DNA from: Pelagibacteraceae bacterium AG-390-C22
GTDB taxonomy: Bacteria > Pseudomonadota > Alphaproteobacteria > Pelagibacterales > Pelagibacteraceae
Reading direction: 5' to 3'
Assembly: GCA_003278125.1 (NCBI GenBank)
Contig: QCGX01000004.1
Span: 27,653 to 91,652, forward strand
Length of the DNA stretch: 64,000 nt
The notes beneath the pieces were generated by a model. That model ran no database searches. It worked only from the letters and a program-made list of their open reading frames with translations, and was not told the origin of the DNA. Below are positions 32,056-43,249 of this stretch, in pieces; the first letter of the stretch is position 1, and every line of letters begins with the position of its first letter. The position numbers and the translations under genes are program-made.

Positions 32056-33147
32056 TTATTTTTCAGCAATTACAAATTGAATTCCCAGCCAACGCCAAAA
32101 ACCAGCATCTTCCTTTAGAGAACAATTAATTCGTCCACGTTCTCCAATAAATTTTTCACTAATCTTTATTTCTAAAGTATTTTTTTCAAGAAAAGAGATA
32201 TTAGAATTTCTCCATTTTTGACCCTCATTAGAAAAACATGTAATTTTTTCAAGATTATCTATATTTTCTTTGAAAATAATTTTAACGTTTGGCGGGTTGT
32301 TAGATTGCAATAAATATTTATCCTCAGGAGAAATTTTTTTATATTTGAGTGGCAATGTTTTCATTAAAGTTTTAAATCTAGTTAACTCTCCGTACTTTTC
32401 ATTTATTGGAAATCTCGGCAGTTCCCATAAATCTTTTGTTTCATCTATTACACCTGAATGTTGACCAAATGCATAACTAAAGCCAAGATCTTTAATAATA
32501 TTTTTGAATTCTAAACTATATTCACCGAATGGATAAGAAAAGAATGCTGAATTTGTTCCAAGTTTTTCATTAAAAATTTCTATAGACTTTAAAATATCAT
32601 TTTTAATCAATTCTGGACTTTCATCCACTAGGTACTCATGAGAGTGACTATGATTTCCAATTTCCACATGATCAGTATTATGTAATTCTAGAATCTGATC
32701 CCAGTTCATATAATTAAAGGAACCCACTTCTCTAGTATTCACAAATAAAATAAAAGGTATTTTCCTTTTTTTTAAAATTGGCCATGCGTTTTTGTAGAAT
32801 GATATTAGTCCATCATCTATTGTTAATAAAATTTTTCTTTCTTTTTTATTTTGGGTGAGATTTTCTTCAAAGTTTTTTGGATCAATAAACTGTATGTTCT
32901 CATTTTCAATTATTTTTAGTTGTTCTTTAAATATTTCTAATTGGATATTCGTTGATGGGTATTTGCTTTCGTTAAATCTATGATACATAATTGCTATTAA
33001 ACCGTAGTCATCAAAATCTTTAGCAAATAAAGTGTAATATGATTTGTTTTGAGGAAATAAAAAAATTATAAATATAAATATGATAAAAGATTTTTTAATA
33101 ATAAATTGCACAGGCAAAAATGACAAAATTGGTTTAAAAATAAACAA
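32056..33147 (-). CDS. Polysaccharide deacetylase (NodB-type)
   Basis: IAIMYHRF, LLTIDDGLISFYKNAWPIL, EIGNHSHSHEYL, SYPFGEYS; GTG at 33111 is an alternative start. Confidence 0.88.
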   Translation of the reverse strand: MFIFKPILSFLPVQFIIKKSFIIFIFIIFLFPQNKSYYTLFAKDFDDYGLIAIMYHRFNESKYPSTNIQLEIFKEQLKIIENENIQFIDPKNFEENLTQNKKERKILLTIDDGLISFYKNAWPILKKRKIPFILFVNTREVGSFNYMNWDQILELHNTDHVEIGNHSHSHEYLVDESPELIKNDILKSIEIFNEKLGTNSAFFSYPFGEYSLEFKNIIKDLGFSYAFGQHSGVIDETKDLWELPRFPINEKYGELTRFKTLMKTLPLKYKKISPEDKYLLQSNNPPNVKIIFKENIDNLEKITCFSNEGQKWRNSNISFLEKNTLEIKISEKFIGERGRINCSLKEDAGFWRWLGIQFVIAEK

Positions 33148-33463
33148 TAATTTTTTTATTCATGATTTTCAAACAAAAATTAAAAACAATGAAATATTAG
33201 TTTCAACCATATTAAATTTAACCAATAAGCACAAAGCAAATATTGATAAACATTTTACAGTTCTTGTAAATAAAGGTCCAGGTAGCTTTTCAACTATACG
33301 AGTAGCTTTGGCAGTGGCAAAAGGAATTAAAATATCTAATAATGTAGAGATATTTGGGTTTAAGGATGAAGATTTACCTCAATTTAACCTTGAAAATATT
33401 GAAGTTTTAATTAATAAAAAGTTAATAGAAAAAAAATTGATAAAACCGTTATATTTAAGTTAA
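33080..33463 (+). CDS. tsaB: TsaB-like tRNA t6A biosynthesis protein (short form)
   Basis: VNKGPGSFSTIRVALAVAKGI matches TsaB GPGSFTGIRxGxxxAKG; only 127 aa; C-term KPLYLS. Confidence 0.75.
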   Translation: MIKDFLIINCTGKNDKIGLKINNNFFIHDFQTKIKNNEILVSTILNLTNKHKANIDKHFTVLVNKGPGSFSTIRVALAVAKGIKISNNVEIFGFKDEDLPQFNLENIEVLINKKLIEKKLIKPLYLS

Positions 33464-33474
33464 ATTAATAAAAT

Positions 33475-33900
33475 ATGAATGCCATTGAAGAGAAATGTAA
33501 ATTAAAAGGAGTTAGGCTTACTGATCAAAGAAAGATTATAGCTCAGGTTATGTCCGACTCTAAACAGAAGTATGGCACAAAGGATCACCCAGATGTTGAT
33601 GAATTGCATAAAAGAGTTACAGAAGTTGATGATAAGATTAGTATCGCAACAGTTTATAGAACAGTAAAATTATTTGAAGAATCAGGAATTGTTGAGAAAC
33701 ACGATTTTAAAGGTGGAAAAGCTCGATATGAACAATCGCCAGATGAACATCACGATCATTTAATAGATATTAATAGCGGAGAGATAATAGAATTTGTAGA
33801 TAAAGATATAGAAAAACTTCAAGATCAAGTTGCAAAAAAACTAGGTTATAAGCTAGTTGATCACAAATTAGAACTTTACGGTACAAAAATAAAAAAATAA
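33475..33900 (+). CDS. fur: Fur family transcriptional regulator
   Basis: GVRLTDQRKIIAQVM, ISIATVYRTVKLFEESGIVEKHDF, DEHHDHLI. Confidence 0.93.
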   Translation: MNAIEEKCKLKGVRLTDQRKIIAQVMSDSKQKYGTKDHPDVDELHKRVTEVDDKISIATVYRTVKLFEESGIVEKHDFKGGKARYEQSPDEHHDHLIDINSGEIIEFVDKDIEKLQDQVAKKLGYKLVDHKLELYGTKIKK

Positions 33901-33901
33901 A

Positions 33902-35236
33902 TTGCCAAAAAAAATATTTATCAAAACATTAGGTTGCCAAATGAACGAATACGATAGTAATCGTATTTTAGATTTAACAAAAAAAATTAATTATACTTCA
34001 ACTAATAATATTAAAGAGGCTGATTGTTATGTTCTTAACACTTGCCATATAAGAGAGAAAGCTACAGATAAAGTTTATCACGATATAGGTAGAGTTAAAA
34101 AAGAATTCAGAAACAAGAAAAAGCCAATTGTATTAATTGCTGGGTGTGTAGCTCAAGCAGAAGGAGATATTTTACTAGAAAGAGAAAAATATATTGATGC
34201 AATAGTTGGCCCACAATCATACCATGAGATAAATAAGATAATTTTAAGCATAAAAGACAAAGACAAAAAAATTAATTTAACAGAATTTGAAGCTATAGAA
34301 AAATTTGATGAACTTAAATTAACTAAAAATTCTAATAGCAAAATTTCTTCTTTTTTAACTATTCAAGAAGGATGCGATAAATTTTGTAAATTTTGTGTCG
34401 TTCCTTATACTAGAGGTCCGGAATATTCTAGACCGCTTTCAGAAATTATATCTGAAGCAAATCAACTTGTTTATAATGGTTCTCGTGAAATTATTTTATT
34501 AGGACAAAATGTAAATGCCTACAATTTCAAAAATAAAAGATTATCAGATTTATTGTATTTACTTAGTGAAATTAAAAACTTACAAAGAATCAGATATACC
34601 ACGTCCCATCCAAAAGATTTTACATTAGATTTAATCGAAGCACATGGCAAATGTGCAAAATTAATGCCACTATTACATTTACCAGTTCAGAGTGGATCAA
34701 CAAAGATCTTAAAAAACATGAATAGAAATCATTCGATAAAGCAGTACCTAGAAATCATTAATAGACTTAAAGAAAAAAATTCATCAATAAAGTTCTCTAG
34801 TGATTTTATCATTGCTTATCCTGGCGAAACAAAAGATGATTTTGAAAAAACAATATCATTGGTTAAAGAGGTAGGTTTCATCAATTCATATTCATTTATT
34901 TTTAGCCCAAGACCTGGAACACCAGCAGGTAATTTACAAGAAGTAGATAGCAAAATTGCTAAAGAGAGGCTCTTTATTTTTCAACATATTGCAGATGAAA
35001 TAAAAAAGAATTACAGAAAAAAACTAATTAATTCAAACGCTAAAGTATTATTTGAAAATAAAATTAAAAATGAGAATAAATTTTTTGGTAGAGACGAATA
35101 TTTTAATTCAGTAATTGTAAATAGCAGGGAAGATTTGACTGGAAAAATTAGAAACGTAAAAATAAATCAGTGTAATCAAAATACTCTATTTGGTGAAGTT
35201 ATTACAGACACTCAACATAAGGAGCATGCAGCATAA
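33902..35236 (+). CDS. miaB: tRNA-2-methylthio-N6-dimethylallyladenosine synthase MiaB (TTG start)
   Basis: IKTLGCQMNEYDSNR; EGCDKFCKFCVVPYTRGPE. Confidence 0.96.
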   Translation: MPKKIFIKTLGCQMNEYDSNRILDLTKKINYTSTNNIKEADCYVLNTCHIREKATDKVYHDIGRVKKEFRNKKKPIVLIAGCVAQAEGDILLEREKYIDAIVGPQSYHEINKIILSIKDKDKKINLTEFEAIEKFDELKLTKNSNSKISSFLTIQEGCDKFCKFCVVPYTRGPEYSRPLSEIISEANQLVYNGSREIILLGQNVNAYNFKNKRLSDLLYLLSEIKNLQRIRYTTSHPKDFTLDLIEAHGKCAKLMPLLHLPVQSGSTKILKNMNRNHSIKQYLEIINRLKEKNSSIKFSSDFIIAYPGETKDDFEKTISLVKEVGFINSYSFIFSPRPGTPAGNLQEVDSKIAKERLFIFQHIADEIKKNYRKKLINSNAKVLFENKIKNENKFFGRDEYFNSVIVNSREDLTGKIRNVKINQCNQNTLFGEVITDTQHKEHAA

Positions 35237-35241
35237 GATTT

Positions 35242-36246
35242 ATGTCAGAGATAAGTAAATTAGAACAAAGTTTTATCATTAAAAAAATAGATTCAACCAC
35301 AGTTAACATGCAAATAACTAATAATGAAATGTTGATGACAATTGTCGGTGAATTTAATCAAAATTTAAAAGAATTGGAGAAATTAACTAATACGAATATA
35401 TTTTTTAGAGGAAATTCAATCACTTGCAAAGGAAAAGAAGCAAATTTGAAAGATTTTTCAAAGGCAATTAAATTTTTAATTAATAAATATCTTTTGACTA
35501 ATTTTATTGAAAAAGGAGATATAATGTTATCAGTTAAAAAAAATATGAAACTTGAAGAATCAAACGTTCAATCATTTAAACAACTAATCAAGACACCTCG
35601 AAGTTCTGTTATAGCGAGATCTAAAAAACAATCTGATTATATTAAAGCGCTAAAAGAAAATGATATTGTTATCTCACTTGGTCCAGCAGGAACTGGAAAG
35701 AGTTTTTTAGCAGTTTCAGTTGCGGTATCTCTATTAATGGAAAAAAAAGTGGAGAGAGTAATTTTGTCAAGACCTGCAGTGGAAGCGGGTGAAAAATTAG
35801 GCTTTTTACCAGGAGATATGAAAGAAAAAGTTGATCCATACCTTAGACCACTTTATGACGCTTTATATGAATTATTTGGCTCAGATAAAATTGACAAAAA
35901 AATTGCAACGGGAGAAATTGAAATTGCTCCTCTTGCATTTATGAGAGGAAGAACTTTAAAGAATTGTTTTGCAATTCTAGATGAAGCACAAAATGCAACT
36001 GAAACTCAAATTAAAATGTTCTTAACTAGAATAGGGGAAAATTCAAAATTGGTTGTTAATGGCGATCCTTCTCAAATAGATTTAATCAACAAATCACAAT
36101 CCGGTCTTATAAAATCAAAAAATATTCTTAAAGGTTTGAATGAGATAAAAATTATAGAATTTGATCATACTGACGTAGTAAGACATCCCTTAGTTTCAAA
36201 GATCATTCGGGCTTATCAAAAAAAAAGCGCTGATGATAAAAGTTAA
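35242..36246 (+). CDS. PhoH-like ATPase
   Basis: SLGPAGTGKSFLAVSVAVSLL; GDPSQIDL. Confidence 0.95.
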   Translation: MSEISKLEQSFIIKKIDSTTVNMQITNNEMLMTIVGEFNQNLKELEKLTNTNIFFRGNSITCKGKEANLKDFSKAIKFLINKYLLTNFIEKGDIMLSVKKNMKLEESNVQSFKQLIKTPRSSVIARSKKQSDYIKALKENDIVISLGPAGTGKSFLAVSVAVSLLMEKKVERVILSRPAVEAGEKLGFLPGDMKEKVDPYLRPLYDALYELFGSDKIDKKIATGEIEIAPLAFMRGRTLKNCFAILDEAQNATETQIKMFLTRIGENSKLVVNGDPSQIDLINKSQSGLIKSKNILKGLNEIKIIEFDHTDVVRHPLVSKIIRAYQKKSADDKS

Positions 36247-36697
36247 TGTAATTTTAAATAACATTAATTGGAAAAGATATCTAAGAAATCCAAATAGGTT
36301 TATTGATAAAAAGATAACACTACTTAATAAAAAAAATAAACTATTCAAAAAAAATACTTTGATATGTTCCTTGCTTTTATCAGGAGCTAAAGAAATAAAA
36401 AATTTAAATAAAAAATTTAGGAAAAAAAATAAGTCTACCGATGTACTGTCCTTTCCTTTTTATGAAAAAAATCAACTAAATAACAAAATAAGAAAAGAAA
36501 AAGAGGTTTACCTAGGGGATATCATTATCAATTTGAGCCAAGTAAAGAAAAAGAATAATAAGGCTAAGTTTAAAGAGGAATTAAATAAACTTTGGATACA
36601 TGGGCTATTACATTTATTGGGATACGATCACAAATCAAATTCACAATATTTACAAATGCAAAAAATAGAAAAAAAATTTTCTTATTTAATTAAATAA
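36233..36697 (+). CDS. ybeY: rRNA maturation RNase YbeY
   Basis: STDVLSFPF; HGLLHLLGYDH zinc motif. Confidence 0.95.
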   Translation: MIKVNVILNNINWKRYLRNPNRFIDKKITLLNKKNKLFKKNTLICSLLLSGAKEIKNLNKKFRKKNKSTDVLSFPFYEKNQLNNKIRKEKEVYLGDIIINLSQVKKKNNKAKFKEELNKLWIHGLLHLLGYDHKSNSQYLQMQKIEKKFSYLIK

Positions 36698-36698
36698 A

Positions 36699-38249
36699 AT
36701 GCTAAATCAAATTCTTAATAATAGAACAATATTAGTTTTTATAATACCTTTTTTTCTTGGACTATTATCAGTTTTATCTTTTCAGCCTTTTAATATTACA
36801 TTAATCAATTTTTTAATATTTCCTATTTTTTTTTTAATATTAAGCAATATTAATAGACGCTCAAAAAATAAATATCGAAAAAAACCTTATTTAAAAAATC
36901 TTTTTTTGGCAGGATATCTTTTCGGTATAGGTTTTTTTCTCTCAGGAACATATTGGATATCTTATTCACTAACATTTGATGAAAATTTAAAGATATTAAT
37001 ACCTTTTTCTTTAATTTTGATTCCTTTATCTTTAGGACTTTTTTTTGGCTTTGCGTCTTTATTTTCAGGCCCATTTATAAAAAACAATTATCCTTCTTTT
37101 TTTTTATTTTGTTTGATTTTCTCTACTATAGATTATTTAAGAGGAAATATCTTATCCGGCTTCCCTTGGAATTTGTGGTCTTACTCTTGGTCATGGTTAG
37201 TTGAAATAATTCAGGTTTTAAATCCTATAGGACTTTATGCTTTTAACTCTATCTCAATTGTTTTTTTTTGTTCACCTGCGATATTATTTTTTAACAATAA
37301 GTATAAATATTTTGTTTTTTCAATTTTTTTATTAATATTTTTCTCTTTTTATATTTTCGGATCTTACAAGATTAATGCTGGTCAAGAGATAACAAGAGAT
37401 ATCAAAAAAACGGTATATGTGAAGGTAATATCTCCTAATTTTGATATGAGATATATTCATAGTGATGAAGAAATAAAAGATACAATTGAAAAAATTGTAA
37501 GATATAGCGATCCTCAGCCAAATAAAGAAACTATTTTTATATGGCCAGAAGGAATTTTTGCTGGAGTTTATTTTGAAGATTTAAAAAAATTTTCAAATAT
37601 TTTTAGTAAAAGTTTTTCTAAAAAGCATTTGTTAATTTTTGGAATCAACACTCAAAGCAAATCTTCAAATGAATTTTATAATAGCCTTATAGCATCTAAC
37701 AACAATCTTGAGGTTCTTTATAAATACGATAAAAAAAAACTTGTTCCTTTTGGTGAGTTTTTTCCTTTCAATGATTTTTCAGAAAAACTTGGATTAAAAA
37801 AAGTCACTCAGGGATATGGTTCTTTTTCAAAAGGAAATAAACAAGAAAATTTTATATTAGATGACTTAAATATACTTCCTTTAATATGTTACGAAATAAT
37901 TTTTCCAAATCTCACTCAATTTTCCGATAAAAAAACTAATATGATTGTTAACATTTCTGAGGACGCGTGGTTTGGGAATTCTATAGGACCTCACCAGCAT
38001 TTTACTAAAGCAATTTTTAGAGCTACAGAAAATAATACTTATTTGATTAGATCAGCCAATAAAGGTATTAGTGCTTTTATTAACAATAATGGCAAAACTA
38101 TAAAAAGACTAGAACCAAATGAGACAGGGAATATAGAATTAGATGTGCCATTGATAAATAATAATATTAAAAACAAAAATGATTTGATATTTTTTATTCT
38201 TTTATTTACATATCTATCTATCTTTTTAATTTTTAAAAATAAAAACTGA
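36699..38249 (+). CDS. lnt: Apolipoprotein N-acyltransferase
   Basis: [29 protein letters not shown]; multi-TM N-terminus. Confidence 0.94.
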   Translation: MLNQILNNRTILVFIIPFFLGLLSVLSFQPFNITLINFLIFPIFFLILSNINRRSKNKYRKKPYLKNLFLAGYLFGIGFFLSGTYWISYSLTFDENLKILIPFSLILIPLSLGLFFGFASLFSGPFIKNNYPSFFLFCLIFSTIDYLRGNILSGFPWNLWSYSWSWLVEIIQVLNPIGLYAFNSISIVFFCSPAILFFNNKYKYFVFSIFLLIFFSFYIFGSYKINAGQEITRDIKKTVYVKVISPNFDMRYIHSDEEIKDTIEKIVRYSDPQPNKETIFIWPEGIFAGVYFEDLKKFSNIFSKSFSKKHLLIFGINTQSKSSNEFYNSLIASNNNLEVLYKYDKKKLVPFGEFFPFNDFSEKLGLKKVTQGYGSFSKGNKQENFILDDLNILPLICYEIIFPNLTQFSDKKTNMIVNISEDAWFGNSIGPHQHFTKAIFRATENNTYLIRSANKGISAFINNNGKTIKRLEPNETGNIELDVPLINNNIKNKNDLIFFILLFTYLSIFLIFKNKN

Positions 38250-39418
38250 TGCAAAATAATAAATATTTATTTACTAGTGAGTCTGTTTCAGAGGGGCATC
38301 CGGATAAAGTCTGCGATAGAATTTCAGACATGGTTGTAGACTCTTATTTGTCCCAAGATCCTTTTTCTCGTGTAGCATGTGAGACACTTACAACAACCAA
38401 TAAAGTTGTATTAGCTGGAGAGATAAGAGGACCAAAAATACCAAAAGAGAAAATTATAGAAAAAGTAAGAAATTGCATAAAAGATATTGGTTATGACCAA
38501 GAAGGGTTTAGTTGGAAAACAGCTAACATAGAAACATTTCTGCATGAACAGTCTCCTGATATAGCAATGGGAGTTGACTCCAAAGATAACAAAGATGAAG
38601 GTGCAGGCGATCAGGGGATTATGTTTGGTTATGCTTGTAAAGAAACAGAGGATTTAATGCCAGCACCAATTCATTTTTCACATAAAATTTTAAGATTAAT
38701 GGCCGAAGATAGAAAGAAAAAAGCATTAAAAGGCATAGAACCTGACTCTAAAAGTCAAGTTACGATGTTATATCAAGACAATAAACCCATAAAGGTTACT
38801 TCAGTAGTTATATCAACTCAGCATTCAAAAGACCTGAACCAAGAAAAAGTTAAGAATTTGGTTCTGCCATATATTAAAAAATCTATACCTGAAAAATATT
38901 TAAAAGATTTAGATCCTAAAGAAATTTATATTAACCCAACGGGGCAATTTATAATTGGCGGACCAGACGGTGATACAGGTTTAACAGGAAGAAAAATAAT
39001 TGTAGATACTTATGGAGGTGCTGCGCCACATGGTGGAGGAGCTTTTTCAGGTAAAGATCCAACTAAAGTAGACAGATCAGCAGCCTATGCAGCAAGGTAC
39101 TTGGCTAAAAATATTGTATCAGCAGGAGTGTCCGAAAAGTGTTTGATACAACTTGCCTACGCTATTGGAGTTTCGAAACCCTTATCTATTTTTGTAAAAC
39201 TTGCAGAAGGAGATGAAGATAAGGTAGAGAATGTAAAAAAAATTATCGATCAAAATTTTAATTTATCTCCAAGAGGTATAAGAGAGATGTTGAAACTAAA
39301 CAACCCAATATATGAAATTACTTCTGCCTATGGGCATTTTGGAAGAAAACCATCAAATACTGGTGAATTTACTTGGGAAAAAACAGACAAAGAAGATTTA
39401 TTTAAATTGAAATCTTGA
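38249..39418 (+). CDS. metK: S-adenosylmethionine synthetase
   Basis: [42 protein letters not shown]. Confidence 0.99.
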   Translation: MQNNKYLFTSESVSEGHPDKVCDRISDMVVDSYLSQDPFSRVACETLTTTNKVVLAGEIRGPKIPKEKIIEKVRNCIKDIGYDQEGFSWKTANIETFLHEQSPDIAMGVDSKDNKDEGAGDQGIMFGYACKETEDLMPAPIHFSHKILRLMAEDRKKKALKGIEPDSKSQVTMLYQDNKPIKVTSVVISTQHSKDLNQEKVKNLVLPYIKKSIPEKYLKDLDPKEIYINPTGQFIIGGPDGDTGLTGRKIIVDTYGGAAPHGGGAFSGKDPTKVDRSAAYAARYLAKNIVSAGVSEKCLIQLAYAIGVSKPLSIFVKLAEGDEDKVENVKKIIDQNFNLSPRGIREMLKLNNPIYEITSAYGHFGRKPSNTGEFTWEKTDKEDLFKLKS

Positions 39419-39465
39419 AAAAACCATAATTTTCAATTAAAAAAACCTTATTACTGGATAATATC

Positions 39466-39492
39466 AAAATGGGCTTTAGCCCATTTTTTTTT
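39466..39492 (+). terminator. Intrinsic-terminator-like hairpin between metK and nusA
   Basis: AAAATGGGC-TTTA-GCCCATTTT with 9-T run; 9-bp stem, 4-nt loop. Confidence 0.88.
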
Positions 39493-39507
39493 AGGAGTAC
39501 TTAAAAA

Positions 39508-41061
39508 ATGTTAAATAGAGGGTTAGATAAACAAGAACTATTAAGAATCGTAGATGCGGTTGCTAATGAAAAATCGATAGACAAAGAACTTGTCATTGGT
39601 TCTATGGAAAGTGCAATTCAAAAAGCTGCATTAACTAAATTTGGTAATGATAATAATATCGAGGTAATAATAGATAGAGAAAGTGGTGATATAAAAATTC
39701 AAAAAGTTTTGGATATTGTAGAAAAGGTAGAGGATCCAGCAAGAGAGATTGCCTTAGATGACGCTAAAAAGATTAAATCAAAAAATAATGATGAACTTAA
39801 AATTGGAGATAAAATTTTTGAAGATTTACCCCAAGTTGATTTTGGAAGAATTGCTGCTCAAAGCGCAAAACAAGTAATTAGCTCCAGAGTAAGAGAGGCT
39901 GAAAAAAATAGACAGTATGAGGATTTCATAGATAAACAAGGGCAAATCTTAAGTGGAATTATTAAACGACTTGAATATGGAAATGTTATAGTTGACTTAG
40001 GAAAAGCAGAAGGTGTTATTAAAAAAGATGAGCTAATACCAAGAGAGATTTTAAAAACTGGCGACAGAGTGAAAGCATATTGTTATGAAGTTAAGAAAGA
40101 AATTAAGGGACATCAAATATTTTTATCAAGAGCGCACCCTCAATTTTTGGCAAGATTGTTTTTTCAAGAAGTTCCTGAAATTTATGAAGGAACAATAGAA
40201 ATTAAATCTGTAGCGCGAGATCCAGGAAGTAGAGCTAAAATTTGCGTATATTCACAAGACTCTTCTATTGATCCAGTAGGAGCATGTGTAGGTATGAGAG
40301 GTAGTAGAGTTCAAACAATAGTTAATGAACTCCATGGAGAAAAAATAGATATAATAAAATGGACGGAAGATTTGCCTACTTTAATTTCAGAATCTCTTTC
40401 ACCAGCAGAAATCCAAAGAGTTTTGATAGATCAGGACAATAAAAGAATTGATATAATATTAACGGAAGAAAATTTAAGTAAGGCAATTGGTCGTAGAGGG
40501 CAGAACGTAAGGCTAGCCTCAAAGTTAACTAATTATGAAATTGATATATTGACTGACAAAGAAGACTCAGAAAGAAGACAGGCTGAGTTTAAAGATAGAA
40601 CAGAGACTTTAATTAAAAATTTAGAGGTTGATGAAACATTAGGTCAACTTTTAGTTTCCGAAGGCTTCACGAGCATTGAAGATATAGCTCAATCAACACC
40701 TGAAAATATTTCAAAAATAGACGCAATAGATGAAGATACTGCAAAAGAATTAATTAACAGATCTAAAGAAACTTTGGTTAAAGAAAAAGAAGCGGTAGCT
40801 GAAAAACTAAAAGAACTTGGAGTTGAGGAGTCATTAATAAATTTAAAAGGAATGACCCAAGGAATGCTGGTTATCTTAGGACAAAAAAATATTAAAAAAT
40901 TAAGTGATTTTGCTGATTTGTCCTCAGATGAATTAATTGGCGGATTTGACGAAATAAAAGGAAAGAAAATTAGGATTGACGGATATTTAGAAGAATTTTC
41001 TCTATCAAGAAAAGAAGCTGATGACCTTATTATGTCAGCTAGAGAGATTGTGTACAAGTAA
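39508..41061 (+). CDS. nusA: Transcription termination/antitermination factor NusA
   Basis: S1/KH architecture; DPVGACVGMRGSRVQTIVNEL; AIGRRGQNVRLA. Confidence 0.97.
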   Translation: MLNRGLDKQELLRIVDAVANEKSIDKELVIGSMESAIQKAALTKFGNDNNIEVIIDRESGDIKIQKVLDIVEKVEDPAREIALDDAKKIKSKNNDELKIGDKIFEDLPQVDFGRIAAQSAKQVISSRVREAEKNRQYEDFIDKQGQILSGIIKRLEYGNVIVDLGKAEGVIKKDELIPREILKTGDRVKAYCYEVKKEIKGHQIFLSRAHPQFLARLFFQEVPEIYEGTIEIKSVARDPGSRAKICVYSQDSSIDPVGACVGMRGSRVQTIVNELHGEKIDIIKWTEDLPTLISESLSPAEIQRVLIDQDNKRIDIILTEENLSKAIGRRGQNVRLASKLTNYEIDILTDKEDSERRQAEFKDRTETLIKNLEVDETLGQLLVSEGFTSIEDIAQSTPENISKIDAIDEDTAKELINRSKETLVKEKEAVAEKLKELGVEESLINLKGMTQGMLVILGQKNIKKLSDFADLSSDELIGGFDEIKGKKIRIDGYLEEFSLSRKEADDLIMSAREIVYK

Positions 41062-41065
41062 TGTT

Positions 41066-43249
41066 ATGGAAAAAGATAAAAAAAAAACACTTACAATTTC
41101 ATCGGGTTTAAAAAAAAAAATTGATACAAGCTCTATCAGTGCAAGTGGAAAAAAATCTTTCTCAGTAAAAAAAAAAGAACCCTTTAGAGGAAATAAAAAC
41201 TCTAATAGACCCAATCAGACATTCAATCAAGTCAAAAACCCAGATTTAAAAAAGAAAAATTTTGCTAGAAAATTTGTTGAGCAACAAGCCACTAAATCAT
41301 TTATAAAAAAAGACGATAAACCAACAGGAAAAAGCAAATTAAAGCTCAAAGGTCCAATTGATAAAAGAGATTTTAAATTAACTGTCTCACGAGCTTTAAA
41401 TGTCGAGGAAATTGAAATTAAACAAAGAAGTTTAGCTTCTGTTAAGAGGGCTAGATTAAAAGAGAAAAAAAATAAACCAGAGGGTGAAGAGAAGAAAGAA
41501 TTTAAAAAAGTAATTAGAGATGTAAAAATACCTGAACAAATTACCATACAAGAGCTTTCAAATCGAATGGCAGAGAAGTCTAGTGATATTATTAAGTTTC
41601 TATTTAATATGAAAGTGATAGCAACTATTAATCACAATATTGATAAAGATACTGCAGAATACATTGTTAAAGAATTCGGACATAAGCCAATATTAGAAGA
41701 TCAGCCAACATTAGATACAAATAAAGTAAAAGAAAAATTAGAGGGTGATGTACAAACTAGACCGCCTATAGTTACAATTATGGGGCATGTTGACCATGGA
41801 AAAACTTCTTTGTTAGATTCTTTAAGAGATACAAATGTGGTTTCCGGAGAACATGGTGGTATTACCCAACACATAGGAGCATACCAAGTTACAACTGAGG
41901 ATAAAAAAGTAATTACTTTTATAGATACACCTGGTCATGCAGCTTTTACTGAAATGCGAGCAAGAGGATCAAAAATTACTGACATCGTAGTTTTAGTCGT
42001 AGCAGCCGATGACGGCATTAAACCTCAAACTATCGAAGCTATTAAACATGCTAAAGCAGCAAAAGTTCCTATAATAGTAGCAATTAATAAATGTGATTTG
42101 CCTGAAAAAAATATAAGTAAGATTAAAAATGAAATGATGCAATACGAATTAATTGCTGAAGATCTAAGCGGAGATACTTTATTTGTAGAAGTATCAGCAA
42201 TCAAAAAAACTAATTTAGACAAACTTAAAGAAAGTATTTTATTACAATCAGAAATTTTAGATTTAAAAGCTTCATTCTCTGGACAAGCTAAAGGTATTGT
42301 TATCGAGTCCAAAATAGATAAAGGCAAAGGGCCAGTATCTACAGTTTTAATTAGCAACGGAAAATTAAGAAGAGGAGATCATTTCATTTGCGGAGATACT
42401 TGGGGCAAGATTAGAGCTATGATAAATTATGAAGGTAAAAATATTGATGAGGCACTACCCTCTATGCCAGTTGAAATACTTGGAATGAATAGTTCGGCTT
42501 TTGCAGGAGCAGAATTTTTAGTAACAAAAGATGAAAATGAAGCTAAAGAGTTGTCAGAGTATAAAAAGAATAATTTTGCCCAAAACAAAGTTCTAGCAAA
42601 AGATAAAGCTACACTTTTTGACTCTGCAAAAGAAAAAGATGAATTAAATATTATAATTAAATCTGATGTTCAAGGATCAAGCGAGGCATTAAAACTTGCA
42701 ATAAATAAAATTAAACATCAAGAAGTCGAAGCTAAAATCATTTTGTCTGACATTGGAATGATAAATGAAACTGATGTTTCTTTAGCTAAGGCTTCAAATG
42801 CAGTATTGATTGGTTTTAATGTTAAACCTAATAGAGAGGCCAAGAAATTAGCTGAAGAGCAGAAAATTGATGTTAAATTTTTTAATATAATTTATGAAGC
42901 CCTTGAATATGTAGAAAAATCATTATCAGGTTTATTAGAACCAGATGTTAAAGAAACAATTCTAGGATCTGCGGAGATACAAAAAATATTTAAAGTGTCT
43001 AATGCTGGTAAAATTGCAGGATCAAAAGTTATTAATGGAGAGATTAAAAATAAATCTAAAGCAAGAATTATAAGAGATGGAGTAGTTGTATATAATGGTG
43101 AGATTCAAAGTATATATAGAGAAAAAAATCAAGTTAAGGAGGTTGGCACAGGGCTTGAGTGCGGAATTAGCATTAAAGATTTTATTGATTTTAAAGAAAA
43201 AGATGTAATCGAGTCATATCATGCTGAAGAAATTCAAAGGTCAATATAA
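41066..43249 (+). CDS. infB: Translation initiation factor IF-2
   Basis: IMGHVDHGKTSLLD; start MEKDKKKTLTISSG at 41066 preferred over 41021. Confidence 0.97.
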   Translation: MEKDKKKTLTISSGLKKKIDTSSISASGKKSFSVKKKEPFRGNKNSNRPNQTFNQVKNPDLKKKNFARKFVEQQATKSFIKKDDKPTGKSKLKLKGPIDKRDFKLTVSRALNVEEIEIKQRSLASVKRARLKEKKNKPEGEEKKEFKKVIRDVKIPEQITIQELSNRMAEKSSDIIKFLFNMKVIATINHNIDKDTAEYIVKEFGHKPILEDQPTLDTNKVKEKLEGDVQTRPPIVTIMGHVDHGKTSLLDSLRDTNVVSGEHGGITQHIGAYQVTTEDKKVITFIDTPGHAAFTEMRARGSKITDIVVLVVAADDGIKPQTIEAIKHAKAAKVPIIVAINKCDLPEKNISKIKNEMMQYELIAEDLSGDTLFVEVSAIKKTNLDKLKESILLQSEILDLKASFSGQAKGIVIESKIDKGKGPVSTVLISNGKLRRGDHFICGDTWGKIRAMINYEGKNIDEALPSMPVEILGMNSSAFAGAEFLVTKDENEAKELSEYKKNNFAQNKVLAKDKATLFDSAKEKDELNIIIKSDVQGSSEALKLAINKIKHQEVEAKIILSDIGMINETDVSLAKASNAVLIGFNVKPNREAKKLAEEQKIDVKFFNIIYEALEYVEKSLSGLLEPDVKETILGSAEIQKIFKVSNAGKIAGSKVINGEIKNKSKARIIRDGVVVYNGEIQSIYREKNQVKEVGTGLECGISIKDFIDFKEKDVIESYHAEEIQRSI

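Noticed and set aside
38200-38260. SAM riboswitch upstream of metK
   Set aside because: metK start overlaps the lnt stop; no leader exists
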